A stretch of DNA of 64,000 bases from Sphingobacteriaceae bacterium GW460-11-11-14-LB5 (lineage in GTDB: Bacteria > Bacteroidota > Bacteroidia > Sphingobacteriales > Sphingobacteriaceae): NCBI GenBank assembly GCA_002151545.1, contig CP021237.1, forward strand, positions 4,588,001 to 4,652,000. The letters run 5' to 3'. Of the stretch, positions 23,783-33,961 are shown one piece after another. Positions within the stretch are counted from its first letter, which is position 1. Each line of letters opens with the position of its first letter. The position numbers and the translations under genes were made by a program. Under the pieces are notes generated by a model. The model saw nothing but the letters and a program-made list of their open reading frames with translations. It ran no database searches and was not told the DNA's origin.

Positions 23783-24484
23783 ATGAAGAATTTTACGCCA
23801 TTTCATTTCAAATCGATCACTTTATTTGTTCTAATCGCTTTTACAGCATTAACTTCCTGTAAAAAAACCGAAACTGCCGATCCTACCATATCTTATTTAA
23901 GGGTAATCAATGCATCACCTTCTTTGGCAACCTACAATGCTTACTTTAACGGGAGCATAGTTAATTCGGCAGCTTTACCATTCGGTGGCTCCGCTGCCTA
24001 TCTTTCTTATCCCGCAGGCAGCTACAGTCTAAAATTTACTACTGCCAGCAGTACAGAGAGTTTGTTAACCAAAACCCTTACCTTAAGTCCGGGCACTTAT
24101 TATTCTTCTTATTTAATTAACAAACCTGCTGCATTAGATACTTATACCATTGGGGATGATCTTTCTATTCCATCAACGGATAAAGCTTATATCCGTTTTA
24201 TCAACTTATCACCTGATGCACCGGCTTTAGACCTGGCAAAAACCAGCGCTACCACCATGCTGGCTACTAATAAAGCCTATAAAAGTGCAAGTGGTTTTAT
24301 TGCTGTAGATGCAGGAACTTATACATTGGATGCAAAAGAAACTTCATCGGGAACTGTTAAAGCTACTTCTGCCAGCACTACTTTTACAGCGGGTTATCAT
24401 TATGACATTATTTGTGGCGGTTTGGTAACACCAGCAAATGAAACTGAACGTCCTTTAAGTTTGCAGGCCATATTGATTAAATAA
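23783..24484 (+). CDS. DUF4397-domain lipoprotein
   Basis: 233 residues. The N-terminus is an SPII signal (ALTSCKK, lipid Cys about residue 27). Then come two beta-rich DUF4397-type units: SYLRVINASPSLATYNAYFNG and AYIRFINLSPDAPALDLAKT. The domain is common in Bacteroidota surface lipoproteins; function is unknown. A terminator follows at 24508-24544. Confidence 0.85.
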   Translation: MKNFTPFHFKSITLFVLIAFTALTSCKKTETADPTISYLRVINASPSLATYNAYFNGSIVNSAALPFGGSAAYLSYPAGSYSLKFTTASSTESLLTKTLTLSPGTYYSSYLINKPAALDTYTIGDDLSIPSTDKAYIRFINLSPDAPALDLAKTSATTMLATNKAYKSASGFIAVDAGTYTLDAKETSSGTVKATSASTTFTAGYHYDIICGGLVTPANETERPLSLQAILIK

Positions 24485-24507
24485 TCGCATAAAAATATTG
24501 ATCCATA

Positions 24508-24544
24508 AAAAAGGGCAACTTTCGATATGAAAATTGCCCTTTTT
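24508..24544 (+). terminator. Intrinsic terminator
   Basis: AAAAAGGGCAA pairs with TTGCCCTTTTT (11 bp). It serves the DUF4397 gene and possibly also the convergent SusCD operon. Confidence 0.85.
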
Positions 24545-24594
24545 ATATTTACAATTCAGGAAGAGACCATTAATGACATAGCCCTCTTCTTGAA

Positions 24595-25578
24595 TTATTT
24601 TTTGACCACATCAGTAAATTTCACCTGGATGACATAAGTTCCCTCTAATTTTAACTGCCACGACCATCTTGGATTTACAGAAAAACCTGGTGATGCCGGA
24701 AAGCCATCTATTGACTTTACAAAGGTGCTCGGTATCCTGTAATACATTAAGAAACCCCAATCGGTAGTTGGTGTAACATATTTTGTTAAAGGAAACGGTG
24801 CTACCTCAAAATCGCAGATCATGGCGGTATCAGTTTGAATAACCGGGTTGAATTTAGCATAGTTTTCAAAAATTGGCCTATCTCCCCTTGCTATAATTTC
24901 TCCTGCTTTAGGATTAAAAACTTTACCATTTTTATCAACCATCTTTAAAATGGCCCTTGCTCCCTGGTTAGATATTTTGGTACAGGTAATGATTGGATTT
25001 TTCATCGGCGTGGCTACACCCGTAACATCATTAAAACCGTTAGAAACATTATCTGTGATCACGAATAAATCTTCTCCAATTGGATCTACAACATTTATGG
25101 TGGCCATTTTAGGAAAAAGTTTTGTGCCTGTACGATTGGTCATTTCAACATCAAACACATATCTGCCCAACGGTAAATTAGCCGATGCCCTGTTAAAAGT
25201 TAGCTGCCCGCTATTTTCGTTAAAATACATTGGTAATTTTTTCACCAATTCTCTTTTCTTGTTCAGCAGCTCAACAGTTACGTCAGTTTCGGCATTAAAA
25301 CTTGTACCTTCCTTGAACACCAGGATCTCGTATTCTTTAGAAAACTCAGCCGGCGCCGGAGAGCCATCTTCTTTTCTCAGGTTTAACATTTTAAAGGTAT
25401 AAGGTGGTGTTGAACCATCTGCGTTAATCCTGTCAGACTGGAAAAGTATCAAGCCTCTTTTAGCAAAAATATCGTTGTCTTTATAGCGAATGGAGTCACT
25501 TTGGAAACCATTCTCAATTTTTGAACAGGCATAAATACTCAACAAGAATAGTATGCCCAAAATATATTTAATTTTCAT
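24595..25578 (-). CDS. Bacteroidota lipoprotein in SusCD operon (possibly DUF5007-like)
   Basis: 327 residues with an SPII signal (LLSIYACSK, Cys about 18). The body is beta-rich with Ig-like segments (LPLGRYVFDVEMTNRTGTKLFP). It is the last gene of the operon SusC-SusD-fasciclin-this gene, 19 bp after the fasciclin gene. Position suggests a surface-exposed accessory protein that helps capture a substrate, analogous to SusE/F. The domain name is a memory-based guess; no catalytic motif is seen. Confidence 0.65.
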   Translation of the reverse strand: MKIKYILGILFLLSIYACSKIENGFQSDSIRYKDNDIFAKRGLILFQSDRINADGSTPPYTFKMLNLRKEDGSPAPAEFSKEYEILVFKEGTSFNAETDVTVELLNKKRELVKKLPMYFNENSGQLTFNRASANLPLGRYVFDVEMTNRTGTKLFPKMATINVVDPIGEDLFVITDNVSNGFNDVTGVATPMKNPIITCTKISNQGARAILKMVDKNGKVFNPKAGEIIARGDRPIFENYAKFNPVIQTDTAMICDFEVAPFPLTKYVTPTTDWGFLMYYRIPSTFVKSIDGFPASPGFSVNPRWSWQLKLEGTYVIQVKFTDVVKK

Positions 25579-25597
25579 AATTTAAATAATTTATGAT

Positions 25598-26284
25598 TTA
25601 ATTCCCTAGTGGCTGCCCATTAAAGAACAACCTATGATTTCCACTTAAAACATGAACAATCCCTGTTTTTGTGATAATGCCAGAAGTCTGGACGTCTACC
25701 GCTTTGTCTTTTTGATCTTCAGGTATTGCATCCTGATTAGGTTCTTTATCATCACGTGTACCAATTACCTTGGTATAGGTAACATAATCTACGTAATTTA
25801 CATACTGCCCATATTCAAAAGAACGTCTGAATTTGATTAAATACTGAACATTGGGAATTACACCGAGTGCGCTGTTGTATAGTTTGCCTCCCAGCGTAAT
25901 CTGATCTCTATCAATTTTTCCGGCAAAAAGATAGGTCTTCAACGAATCACTAAGCTCCTGAGCAGGAATATCCTTTATTCCGAAATTAATATTTTCATTT
26001 CCGGTTTCAATAGCCTTTTGGTTTTTCTTTGCCTTTACATAATCGGCAACACTATAATTAGTGGTGGCAAAGAAAGTTACATTTCCATTTACAGCATCTT
26101 TTAAACCAGCTTTATCGATTACTTTAACCAAAGAATCAAAATTCCGGTTAGATTTTAAGTAATCGTAGGTAGTCATATCCACGTAGGCGTTGCTGGGCCC
26201 TCCATCGCGCTTATAGTCGTCTTTTTTACATGCCGAGAAAGCGACTACGACTATAGCTATATATATTAGAATATTATTTTTCAT
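25598..26284 (-). CDS. Fasciclin-domain lipoprotein
   Basis: 228 residues, SPII signal (VVAFSACKK, Cys about 19). The fasciclin pattern is visible: TTYDYLKSNRNFDSLVKVIDKAGL then NVTFFATTNYSVADYV near residues 65-85, and the C-terminal SGIITKTGIVHVLSGNHRLFF, matching the second FAS1 motif. FAS1 domains mediate adhesion or ligand binding. Sits between SusD and the final lipoprotein. Confidence 0.85.
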   Translation of the reverse strand: MKNNILIYIAIVVVAFSACKKDDYKRDGGPSNAYVDMTTYDYLKSNRNFDSLVKVIDKAGLKDAVNGNVTFFATTNYSVADYVKAKKNQKAIETGNENINFGIKDIPAQELSDSLKTYLFAGKIDRDQITLGGKLYNSALGVIPNVQYLIKFRRSFEYGQYVNYVDYVTYTKVIGTRDDKEPNQDAIPEDQKDKAVDVQTSGIITKTGIVHVLSGNHRLFFNGQPLGN

Positions 26285-26310
26285 GATTTTTAATCTAAAG
26301 ATTAATTTAT

Positions 26311-27828
26311 TTACACTTTACCCAACCAATAGGTGGTTTGTTTTAAATATGGATTATTCCTAAACAGAGCAGGATCTACCGGCCAATAAAAGCCCTCTTT
26401 TCTAAATCTTTCTACCGGAAGCCAGTCTACAAGGAATCCATACCTTCTGGTTCTCAATAAATCATAAAACAGGTGTCCTTCTAAAAACATTTCTCTTCCA
26501 CGCTCTATAATGTATTCATCCATCACCTCATCTACCGTTAAGCCAGGATCTACCAAAACAGGATTAGGGTCGTTTCTTGTTCTAAACGTGTTAATAATAG
26601 TTGTTGCGGTAGCCGCATCTCCTTTATACAGTGCAATTTCGGCTTTTAACAACCTCATATCAGCTAAACGGAATATGATGATGTTATTGCTTAAATAAGG
26701 ATTTAATTTTTGTCCTGGGTTTCGATAGGTTACATTACTGTATTTTAAAGACGCTGGTTTTTCTGGTATGGTTAAATCAAATCCTTTTTTATACCTGATA
26801 TCGGTAGTCGTGTAAAAATGATCATCTAAATACCTCGGCACTACAAAATACCTTGGGTTGTTGCCATTTCCAACAATATAAGATTCGTTTAAGAAAAATC
26901 CACCCACCGAACTATTTGAGCCTTCAAGGGTATTCTCACTGATGTTGATCTCAAAAATACCTTCTGAAGAACGGCCTATAAAGGTGTTTTTATAATTTGC
27001 AGTATCTGTTAATGTATAACCTCCACGACTAATTAAGGTGTTAATGGTGGTATCGGCACTATTCACGTCAACCATATTTGGTGCATCTGAGGCTACATTG
27101 GACATAGTAGCGCGCCACAAAAATAAATGAGCTAAAAGCGCATAACCAGACCCTTTATTGGCTGTCACTTTTGCATCGCCACTGTTGGCATAATTCCAGC
27201 TTAACAAATTAATGGCTTTATGGCAATCGCTCTCAATCAGTTTCATCACTTCTGCTTTCGATGTTCTAGGCAATTGAGGTGCATTAATCGGATCTTCATA
27301 GGCTTCGGTAACAACAGGTACATCGCCCCAAACCCTAACCATCATAAAATAACTCAATGCTCTTAGAAAGTAGGCCTGTCCCATAATATTATTTCTAAAT
27401 TCGGCAGGATCATCTTCAGAAGACAATTGAGAATTGCTCATGCCAGCTGCTTTTTGCAAAATGAGATTAGACATGGCAATGCTTTTATAATATAAGGTAT
27501 AATTTGCCAGGCTATTTAAGTTGTACTGAAAGGTAAAATCGCCATTCTGTATACCTTCCAGGCCATCTCCTGTATATTGGATGGTAAAGTAATTTTTGGC
27601 GATTGCATCTCCATACATGAAATACCGGTTACTTTTATTGGTAATAGCGCTACGGAACATCGCATAATTACCAGCCATGGCACTCCTTACATCTTTGGCT
27701 GTTTTCCAAAATGTTTGCTCATATGGCGCATCTTTGGGTTCTTCGTAAAGTAATTTTTTACAGGCACTGGTGGTAACTATAATGATTACAGTACTTAATA
27801 TGCTGAGTTTTGTAATTATATTTTTCAT
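26311..27828 (-). CDS. SusD/RagB-family nutrient-binding lipoprotein
   Basis: 505 residues, SPII signal (IVTTSACKK). SusD features: YEQTFWKTAKDVRSAMAGNYAMF, GQAYFLRALSYFMMVRVWGDVPVVTEAYE (TPR-like region), RLADMRLLKAEIALYKGDAATA and the C-terminal ERGREMFLEGHLFYDLLRTRRY. Forms the lid of the adjacent SusC transporter. No carbohydrate-active enzyme is in this operon, so the ligand may be a peptide or other glycan. Confidence 0.92.
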   Translation of the reverse strand: MKNIITKLSILSTVIIIVTTSACKKLLYEEPKDAPYEQTFWKTAKDVRSAMAGNYAMFRSAITNKSNRYFMYGDAIAKNYFTIQYTGDGLEGIQNGDFTFQYNLNSLANYTLYYKSIAMSNLILQKAAGMSNSQLSSEDDPAEFRNNIMGQAYFLRALSYFMMVRVWGDVPVVTEAYEDPINAPQLPRTSKAEVMKLIESDCHKAINLLSWNYANSGDAKVTANKGSGYALLAHLFLWRATMSNVASDAPNMVDVNSADTTINTLISRGGYTLTDTANYKNTFIGRSSEGIFEINISENTLEGSNSSVGGFFLNESYIVGNGNNPRYFVVPRYLDDHFYTTTDIRYKKGFDLTIPEKPASLKYSNVTYRNPGQKLNPYLSNNIIIFRLADMRLLKAEIALYKGDAATATTIINTFRTRNDPNPVLVDPGLTVDEVMDEYIIERGREMFLEGHLFYDLLRTRRYGFLVDWLPVERFRKEGFYWPVDPALFRNNPYLKQTTYWLGKV

Positions 27829-27839
27829 TATTGATGATA

Positions 27840-30800
27840 TTAAAATTGAACTTGAACACCTAAAGTATATTTTTTCGGAATCGGATATCCGTTTCCATTA
27901 TACTCGCCATACCCATTTACAGCCTCTGCATCTGGTAGTTTTTTAGATTGCTGGAACATCCATACATTATCTACTACGGCAAATATTTTAAATTGACCTA
28001 AGCCCAGTTTCTTTAATGTGCTTGCATTAAGATCGTAGCCAAGGTTTATACTTTTTATTCTTAAATAACCACCTTTTTCTAAGAAGAAAGTTTGTGCTCC
28101 TGTATAATAATATCTGTAAGTACCTAAATCGTACTTGGCATATTCTGCATTATCGCCTGCACTTCTCCAGATATTCAACCGATCCAGATCTGGCGTAGAA
28201 AAATTAGCAAAATTAGCTACAGCATTTCCATCCTGAGAGTTTGCAAAACGATCGGAATCGAATAAATTGAGTACATCTCTTTTAAAGGTAAAGGTGGTAA
28301 AAATACCAAGTGTGAAATTTTTATAACTCAGGTTATTGGTAAAACCACCTGTAAAACGAGGATTTGGATCTCCAATTGGCATCTTATCCGGGTTAATACC
28401 ATCATTAAAAATATCAACGAAATAATCGCCATCTAAATCCGCCAGGTAAAAATCCCCCTCGTTAAAGGTTCCGTTGCTATTCCTATATCGCTCGCCGGTG
28501 AAAGGGTTCTGCGGAATATCTGAAGTTCTCGAAAACACACCCCTGGTTTGATAAAGATAGAATGCATTAATAGGGCTACCCACCGATAAAATATGTGTTT
28601 TATCAAACCTGTCGCCACTCAAAATGATATCTCTACCGCCGTTTGGCAAACTCATGATCTGGTTCTTGTTGTAGGAGATATTAAATGAGGTATACCATTT
28701 AATCTTTTTGTTGATTGGGTTTGCGGTAAAAGTAAGTTCCATACCTGCATTACGTACCGAAAAGGCATTGGTATAAGCAACATCGTAACCTGAAGTAACT
28801 GGTAGGTCTACGTTAAATAGTTTCTCCTTAACCTCTTTATTATACACATCAAATGAGAATGCATATTTTCCATTTTGTATTTCGACATCGGTACCAATGT
28901 TCCATTGGGTAGATTTCTCCCAGCTTAGGTCTTTTTGGGCTACACCGTTAACAAAGTTTGGTGTTATTGCAGTAACGCCGTTGTAAGAAGTGGCGCCACC
29001 ATCGCCAGCAATAAAACCATTGCCTTCAAAAACACCATTATTAACAACATACTTATTATACTGTACGTAAGCATTTCTTAAATCTTCATTACCTGTTGCA
29101 CCATAACTACCCCTGATTTTTACCAGTGTAAATGGGTTATTGGTGATGTTTTTCATGAAATTTTCTTCAGACAAGATCCAGCCTAAAGATAGCGATGGAA
29201 ACACGCCCCATTTGTTATTCTCACCAAAACCTGATGAACCATCGGTTCTTATGGTTGCAGATAATAAATATTTCTCCGCATAATCGTAATTAAAACGTCC
29301 GTAATAGGCAATTAAACCATGGGCTCTATATTGCGATAATGCTCTGATATTGGCTTGTTGAAATCCGGTGACCACCTCAATATTATCAGAAGCACCACCA
29401 AATCCGGCAGCCTGTGTATTTTGATACTGACTGTACTCTATATCCTGTCCAACAACAGCCGTGAATGAGTGTTTTTGTATCGAACCATTATAATTTAAAT
29501 AATTAGAGGTTCTCAAACCCATTGCACTTGAAGAGAAGCTGGTAGAGGCGTTACCGAAACCATTGTTTAATAAACTGCTCACACTCGCATCCCTACGTGC
29601 ATTATCTGCGGTGTAAGATGACTGAGAGTTTAGTGTAAAGTGTTTATTAAACTCATAAGATAAATTTAGGTTTACCCCAAACTGGTTACTGATATTTTTA
29701 TCCAGGTTTTCGCTATTGGGATTTACAAAAAAGTCGAGTTTCTCTGGCGACAAATTAAGCAGAGAAGAAGGTAAATTACCCGAGCCTATTTTGGTAGGTT
29801 TCGAAGGATCGTCAGGATCCTCATTTCCCCTGGCCCGATCAGCCCTTGAATAATAAAACTGTGGATTGATCATCAATTTTTTGTTCAATGCCCTTGATGA
29901 CAAGTTAAGTCTGCTGCTATAACGTTTAAATCCGGTCCCTTTGATAATACCCTGTTCGTTATAATAGCCTCCGCTAAAACGATAGGTCATCCCATTTTCT
30001 CCGCCACCGGTTAAACTTAAATTGTTGTCATTAATCTTACCTACCTGATAAAACAGATCCTGCCAATCGGTATTTCCGTTAAAAGCCGGGTTTAAACTAT
30101 CCGTAAGTATATAAGGTAGCTGTCTTCTTTGGTCGTAGGTAAGCTGCCTTTGCAAAACTTCCATCTTTTGTCTGCGTTCTGTAGCACCGATGGTTGCCTC
30201 TCTTAAATCCGGCCTTTGCACAAAACCTACATAAGAACTCAGGCTAACTTTAGTTTCGCCGCCTGTTCCTTTTTTTGTGGTGATTAAGATTACACCATTA
30301 GCTGCCCTGGAGCCATAAATAGCTGCAGCAGATGCATCTTTCAGTACATCTATCGATTCAATATCATTCGGATTGATACCCGCTAAATAGTTAGTACCGG
30401 TTCCTGTTCCAGGCGGCACAAAATCATCTGACGACTGCGGTATTCCATCAACCACATATAAAGGTGATCGTATCGTATTATACTGATCGTAGCTGGTGCT
30501 CGCTGTAGAGTTACCCCTCACCGATACAGATGGAGATACGCCGGGCTGACCCGTAAAATTTTGAACATTTACCCCCGAAAGCCTACCCTGTAACAACTGA
30601 TCGAAACTTGATGCAGGTAAATTGGCCAGTTCTTTTCCCGAAATACTGGAAATCGAAGCAGTTGTTTTCTTCCTTGTAATTTTCTGATAGCCAATAAGTA
30701 CCACCTCATCCAGCATCTTATTGTCATCAGCCAGCGTGAAGTTTAAAGTACTGTTTCCATTAAGCGGTTTTTCTACCGGCAGGAAACCTACTATTCTGGC

Positions 30801-31037
30801 GACAATAACGGCCTTCTCGTTTTGTATGGTCAGTACATATTTACCTTCGGCATTTGTTGATGTACCATTTTTTGTCCCTTTTTCTAAAATAGATACCCCG
30901 GGGATGGGGCTTTGATTCTGATCTAAAACGGTTCCTTTGATTGTTTTCTGCGCAAAAGCGAGCCAGGGAATGAGCAAATAAAAAAAAGTTGCCGCTAAAA
31001 ATTTCACATAGCAATGTCTTGTAGAAGTTTTTTCCAT
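27840..31037 (-). CDS. SusC/RagA-family TonB-linked outer membrane transporter
   Basis: 1065 residues. After the signal peptide comes a carboxypeptidase-regulatory-like domain (KTIKGTVLDQNQSPIPGVS), then the plug domain with LPASSFDQLLQGRLSGVNV and DIESIDVLKDASAAAIYGSRAANGV, and a C-terminal 22-strand barrel ending in IPKKYTLGVQVQF. Imports the substrate captured by SusD using TonB energy. First gene of the four-gene operon; 12 bp before SusD. Confidence 0.94.
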   Translation of the reverse strand: MEKTSTRHCYVKFLAATFFYLLIPWLAFAQKTIKGTVLDQNQSPIPGVSILEKGTKNGTSTNAEGKYVLTIQNEKAVIVARIVGFLPVEKPLNGNSTLNFTLADDNKMLDEVVLIGYQKITRKKTTASISSISGKELANLPASSFDQLLQGRLSGVNVQNFTGQPGVSPSVSVRGNSTASTSYDQYNTIRSPLYVVDGIPQSSDDFVPPGTGTGTNYLAGINPNDIESIDVLKDASAAAIYGSRAANGVILITTKKGTGGETKVSLSSYVGFVQRPDLREATIGATERRQKMEVLQRQLTYDQRRQLPYILTDSLNPAFNGNTDWQDLFYQVGKINDNNLSLTGGGENGMTYRFSGGYYNEQGIIKGTGFKRYSSRLNLSSRALNKKLMINPQFYYSRADRARGNEDPDDPSKPTKIGSGNLPSSLLNLSPEKLDFFVNPNSENLDKNISNQFGVNLNLSYEFNKHFTLNSQSSYTADNARRDASVSSLLNNGFGNASTSFSSSAMGLRTSNYLNYNGSIQKHSFTAVVGQDIEYSQYQNTQAAGFGGASDNIEVVTGFQQANIRALSQYRAHGLIAYYGRFNYDYAEKYLLSATIRTDGSSGFGENNKWGVFPSLSLGWILSEENFMKNITNNPFTLVKIRGSYGATGNEDLRNAYVQYNKYVVNNGVFEGNGFIAGDGGATSYNGVTAITPNFVNGVAQKDLSWEKSTQWNIGTDVEIQNGKYAFSFDVYNKEVKEKLFNVDLPVTSGYDVAYTNAFSVRNAGMELTFTANPINKKIKWYTSFNISYNKNQIMSLPNGGRDIILSGDRFDKTHILSVGSPINAFYLYQTRGVFSRTSDIPQNPFTGERYRNSNGTFNEGDFYLADLDGDYFVDIFNDGINPDKMPIGDPNPRFTGGFTNNLSYKNFTLGIFTTFTFKRDVLNLFDSDRFANSQDGNAVANFANFSTPDLDRLNIWRSAGDNAEYAKYDLGTYRYYYTGAQTFFLEKGGYLRIKSINLGYDLNASTLKKLGLGQFKIFAVVDNVWMFQQSKKLPDAEAVNGYGEYNGNGYPIPKKYTLGVQVQF

Positions 31038-31505
31038 TGATGGTTGGGATAGGATGATTAGTTAGGTTTGATTATAAACTAAAAGTATCAATATTTTTAC
31101 TCAAATTTTAATTTTTTTTTAATCAAAATGAACCATATTTTAACCTAAAAATTGGTCGATATACCATATTTTGTTTCATAAAAAATGACATTTGTAATTA
31201 ATAATCTACCGCTAACTGCTCAAAACGCCTCATTTCACTAAATAAGCTCATATTCTCACCCATCACCAAATTAAAATTGGAGAAATTCTACCAAAAGTTT
31301 AGTTGTAAAAAATTGCGCTTAAATACGGATAAAATATCGACTAAAACGTTAAAGTAATTCGTTTCTTTTTGCCCAAAAAGAGAAATATAACACCGAAATA
31401 CAGGCCTCAAATTCATCTATTTAGAATAATTCAAAATAATTTGGATAATACGTTTTTCTACCGTTATTTTGCAGCTGTTTAGAATTAATCCAAATAAATA
31501 TTATC
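31038..31505. other. Divergent AT-rich regulatory region between SusC and iron-uptake operons
   Basis: No gene is seen. It carries poly-T and A-rich tracts near 31110-31120 and Fur-box-like repeats at its right end (listed separately). TACTTTTA-type text upstream of SusC on the minus strand is a weak promoter candidate. Confidence 0.45.
31419..31500 (+). promoter_or_regulatory. Two Fur-box-like inverted repeats upstream of the siderophore-receptor operon
   Basis: TTTAGAATAATTCAAAA (31420-31436) is an inverted repeat with arms TTTAGAA and TTCAAAA. A second, TTTAGAATTAATCCAAA (31478-31494), is 12 of 17 symmetric. Both resemble the TTTAGAAnnnTTCTAAA type of iron box expected for Bacteroidota. 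Location directly before two siderophore receptors supports iron control; inferred. Confidence 0.5.
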
Positions 31506-33935
31506 ATGCTTAAAATCAGACTTTTCAGTATAACGTTTCTTTTAACTTTTACCAGTCTACTCTCCTTTGCTCAGCAGTTTGCGACCATAAGTGGTACCGT
31601 TACCACTTCCGACGGTAAACCAGCAGCTTATATTTCAGTAGGTTTAAAAGGAAAAGGTCTGGGAAATGTAACTAACGAAAAGGGTATTTTCGAAATCCAG
31701 CGGGTTAAACCAGGATCATATATATTAAGGGTATCGGCTGTTGGTATCCAAAACATAGAAAAACCAGTGACGATTACCGCTGGTGAGCACAAAACCGTTG
31801 ATTTTGTAATCAACCAAAATTCAAACCAGCTTAATGAAGTAAATATTAACCAGGGCGTAAATAAGTATATCGCTAAGAAAAGTGAATTTGTTTCGAAAAT
31901 GCCACTTAATAACTTAGAAAACCCGCAGGTATATACCACAATTACGAAAGAAACAATGGCCGATCAGCTTGTGTTTTCGGTTGATGATGCAGCCCGTAAT
32001 GCCACTGGTGTTCAAAAAATGTGGGAATCAACTTCGCGGGGTGGCGATGGTGGTGCTTATTACGCATCAAGAGGTTTTATTGTACAGGCGAAACTGAGAA
32101 ACGGAATTGCTGGTAACGTAACCGGCCGTAACGATGCTGCTAACTTAGAAAATGTAGAGTTTATTAAAGGTCCATCTGCTACTTTATTTGGTAGTACATT
32201 AACCTCATATGGTGGTTTAATTAACCGTATTACCAAAAAACCTTTTGAAGGAACCGGAGGCGCGGTAAGTTTTTCGACAGGCAGCTACGATTTTAACAGG
32301 GTTAGTACCGATTTCAATTTTCCTGTTGATAAAGATAACCACATTTATGCCCGATTAAATACTTCTTATAATTACAAAGGTTCTTTTCAGGAGAATGTGT
32401 TTGACAAAGGTTTCTTCATTGCGCCGAGCTTATCATATAAAGTAAACGATAAATTAGACTTTGTTTTCGACGCCGAAATTGCGAATGGTACAAGCACCCT
32501 AAAACCTTTTGTTTTCTTCTATTTCCCGGTTGCACAACTGGGTTTTGACAGGGCAGACCAAGCTGGAATAGCTTACGACAAATCCTTTACGGGCGACGCG
32601 ATGAAGCAGAAATACAATAGTTCTAACTTCTTCTCACAGGCTAATTATAAGTTTAACGATAATTGGTCTTCGCACACCAGTTTTTCAAGCAATTATAGTT
32701 TCTCTAATGGGCGTGGCACATATTTGTTCCTGGTACCAAACAGCTATTTTAACCCTGCTGCCGCACCAGGCGCCGAAGTTTTATCCAGAGCAGATCAATC
32801 AACTGATAATAGTAAGGTTTTTACCTACGAGGTTCAACAAAATTTCAATGGCACTTTCAACTTAGGTTCGGTAAAAAACAGAATGGTTTTAGGTCTGGAT
32901 TATTTAAGCCAAAACTCCGATCAGCTATTTTATTCGATCGATACTTTTGATATAACCAATAAAAACGGAACCGGTGCAAATTACAATGATTTTACGGAAC
33001 ATAATCTGGCTGCATTTTATGCGGCACTTCCTAATGTTCCTAAATATCCGTATAACTTTAAAACCAATACCTACAGTGCTTATGTTTCTGATGTAATTAA
33101 CTTAACAGACAGGTTAATTGCCCTGGCCGCTTTAAGAGTAGACCGGTTTGATAACAAAGGTAACTCTGACCGTGCAGGTTCATCTCCAAAAGGTGCTTAC
33201 AAGCAAACTGTTTTTTCTCCAAAATTCGGTTTGGTATTTCAGCCGATTAAAGATCAGTTATCATTATTTGCCAATTACCAGAATGGTTTTAACAATGTTA
33301 ATGGTATCGATTATAAAGGTGATACTTTTAAAGCCGAGCAGGCAAACCAAATTGAAGGTGGTGTTAAAACGAACATCTTTAATGGAAAATTAACAGGCGC
33401 TGTATCTTACTACTATATTAAAGTTAAAGATATTGTTAGGGGTTATAACCAAGATGCCAGTAATCCTAATGCACAAATTCAGGATGGTAATAAAATTAGC
33501 AAAGGTATAGAAGCTGAAGTTATTGCAAACCCTGTTGACGGTTTAAATATTATTGCAGGTTTCGCTTATAACGATAACCATTTAGAAAATGCATCGCCAG
33601 ATGTAGAGGGCAGAAGAGATGCTTATTCAGCGGCACCCTACTCAGCAAACTTATGGATCAGTTATAAATTCAATGCCGGCTCGCTTAAGGGTTTTGGATT
33701 AGGCGCAGGCGGTAATTATGCAAGCGACAACAAAATTGTAAATAGTGTAAGCCAGGGGGTATTTATATTACCTGCTTATAAGGTTTTCAATGCCTCGGTA
33801 TTTTACGACCATTCAAGATTCAGGATCGGAGCCAAAGTAGACAACTTCACCAACCAAAAATACTGGACAGGTTACAGCACCATGAATCCTCAAGACCTAA
33901 GAACTGTTACCGGCAGCGTTACCTACAAATTCTAA
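31506..33935 (+). CDS. TonB-dependent siderophore receptor, first copy
   Basis: 809 residues. Signal peptide to about SFAQQ, an N-terminal carboxypeptidase-regulatory-like domain (ATISGTVTTSDGKPAAYISVGLKG), a plug domain with VDDAARNATGVQ and NVEFIKGPSATLFGS, and a barrel ending VTGSVTYKF. The FhuA/FecA-type plug (DAARN-x-xGVQ, IKGPSA) indicates ferric-siderophore uptake. 26 bp before the second receptor, with which it shares the N-terminal domain at high similarity. Confidence 0.9.
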   Translation: MLKIRLFSITFLLTFTSLLSFAQQFATISGTVTTSDGKPAAYISVGLKGKGLGNVTNEKGIFEIQRVKPGSYILRVSAVGIQNIEKPVTITAGEHKTVDFVINQNSNQLNEVNINQGVNKYIAKKSEFVSKMPLNNLENPQVYTTITKETMADQLVFSVDDAARNATGVQKMWESTSRGGDGGAYYASRGFIVQAKLRNGIAGNVTGRNDAANLENVEFIKGPSATLFGSTLTSYGGLINRITKKPFEGTGGAVSFSTGSYDFNRVSTDFNFPVDKDNHIYARLNTSYNYKGSFQENVFDKGFFIAPSLSYKVNDKLDFVFDAEIANGTSTLKPFVFFYFPVAQLGFDRADQAGIAYDKSFTGDAMKQKYNSSNFFSQANYKFNDNWSSHTSFSSNYSFSNGRGTYLFLVPNSYFNPAAAPGAEVLSRADQSTDNSKVFTYEVQQNFNGTFNLGSVKNRMVLGLDYLSQNSDQLFYSIDTFDITNKNGTGANYNDFTEHNLAAFYAALPNVPKYPYNFKTNTYSAYVSDVINLTDRLIALAALRVDRFDNKGNSDRAGSSPKGAYKQTVFSPKFGLVFQPIKDQLSLFANYQNGFNNVNGIDYKGDTFKAEQANQIEGGVKTNIFNGKLTGAVSYYYIKVKDIVRGYNQDASNPNAQIQDGNKISKGIEAEVIANPVDGLNIIAGFAYNDNHLENASPDVEGRRDAYSAAPYSANLWISYKFNAGSLKGFGLGAGGNYASDNKIVNSVSQGVFILPAYKVFNASVFYDHSRFRIGAKVDNFTNQKYWTGYSTMNPQDLRTVTGSVTYKF

Positions 33936-33961
33936 TTAAAAACAACAATAAATATTAAAAA

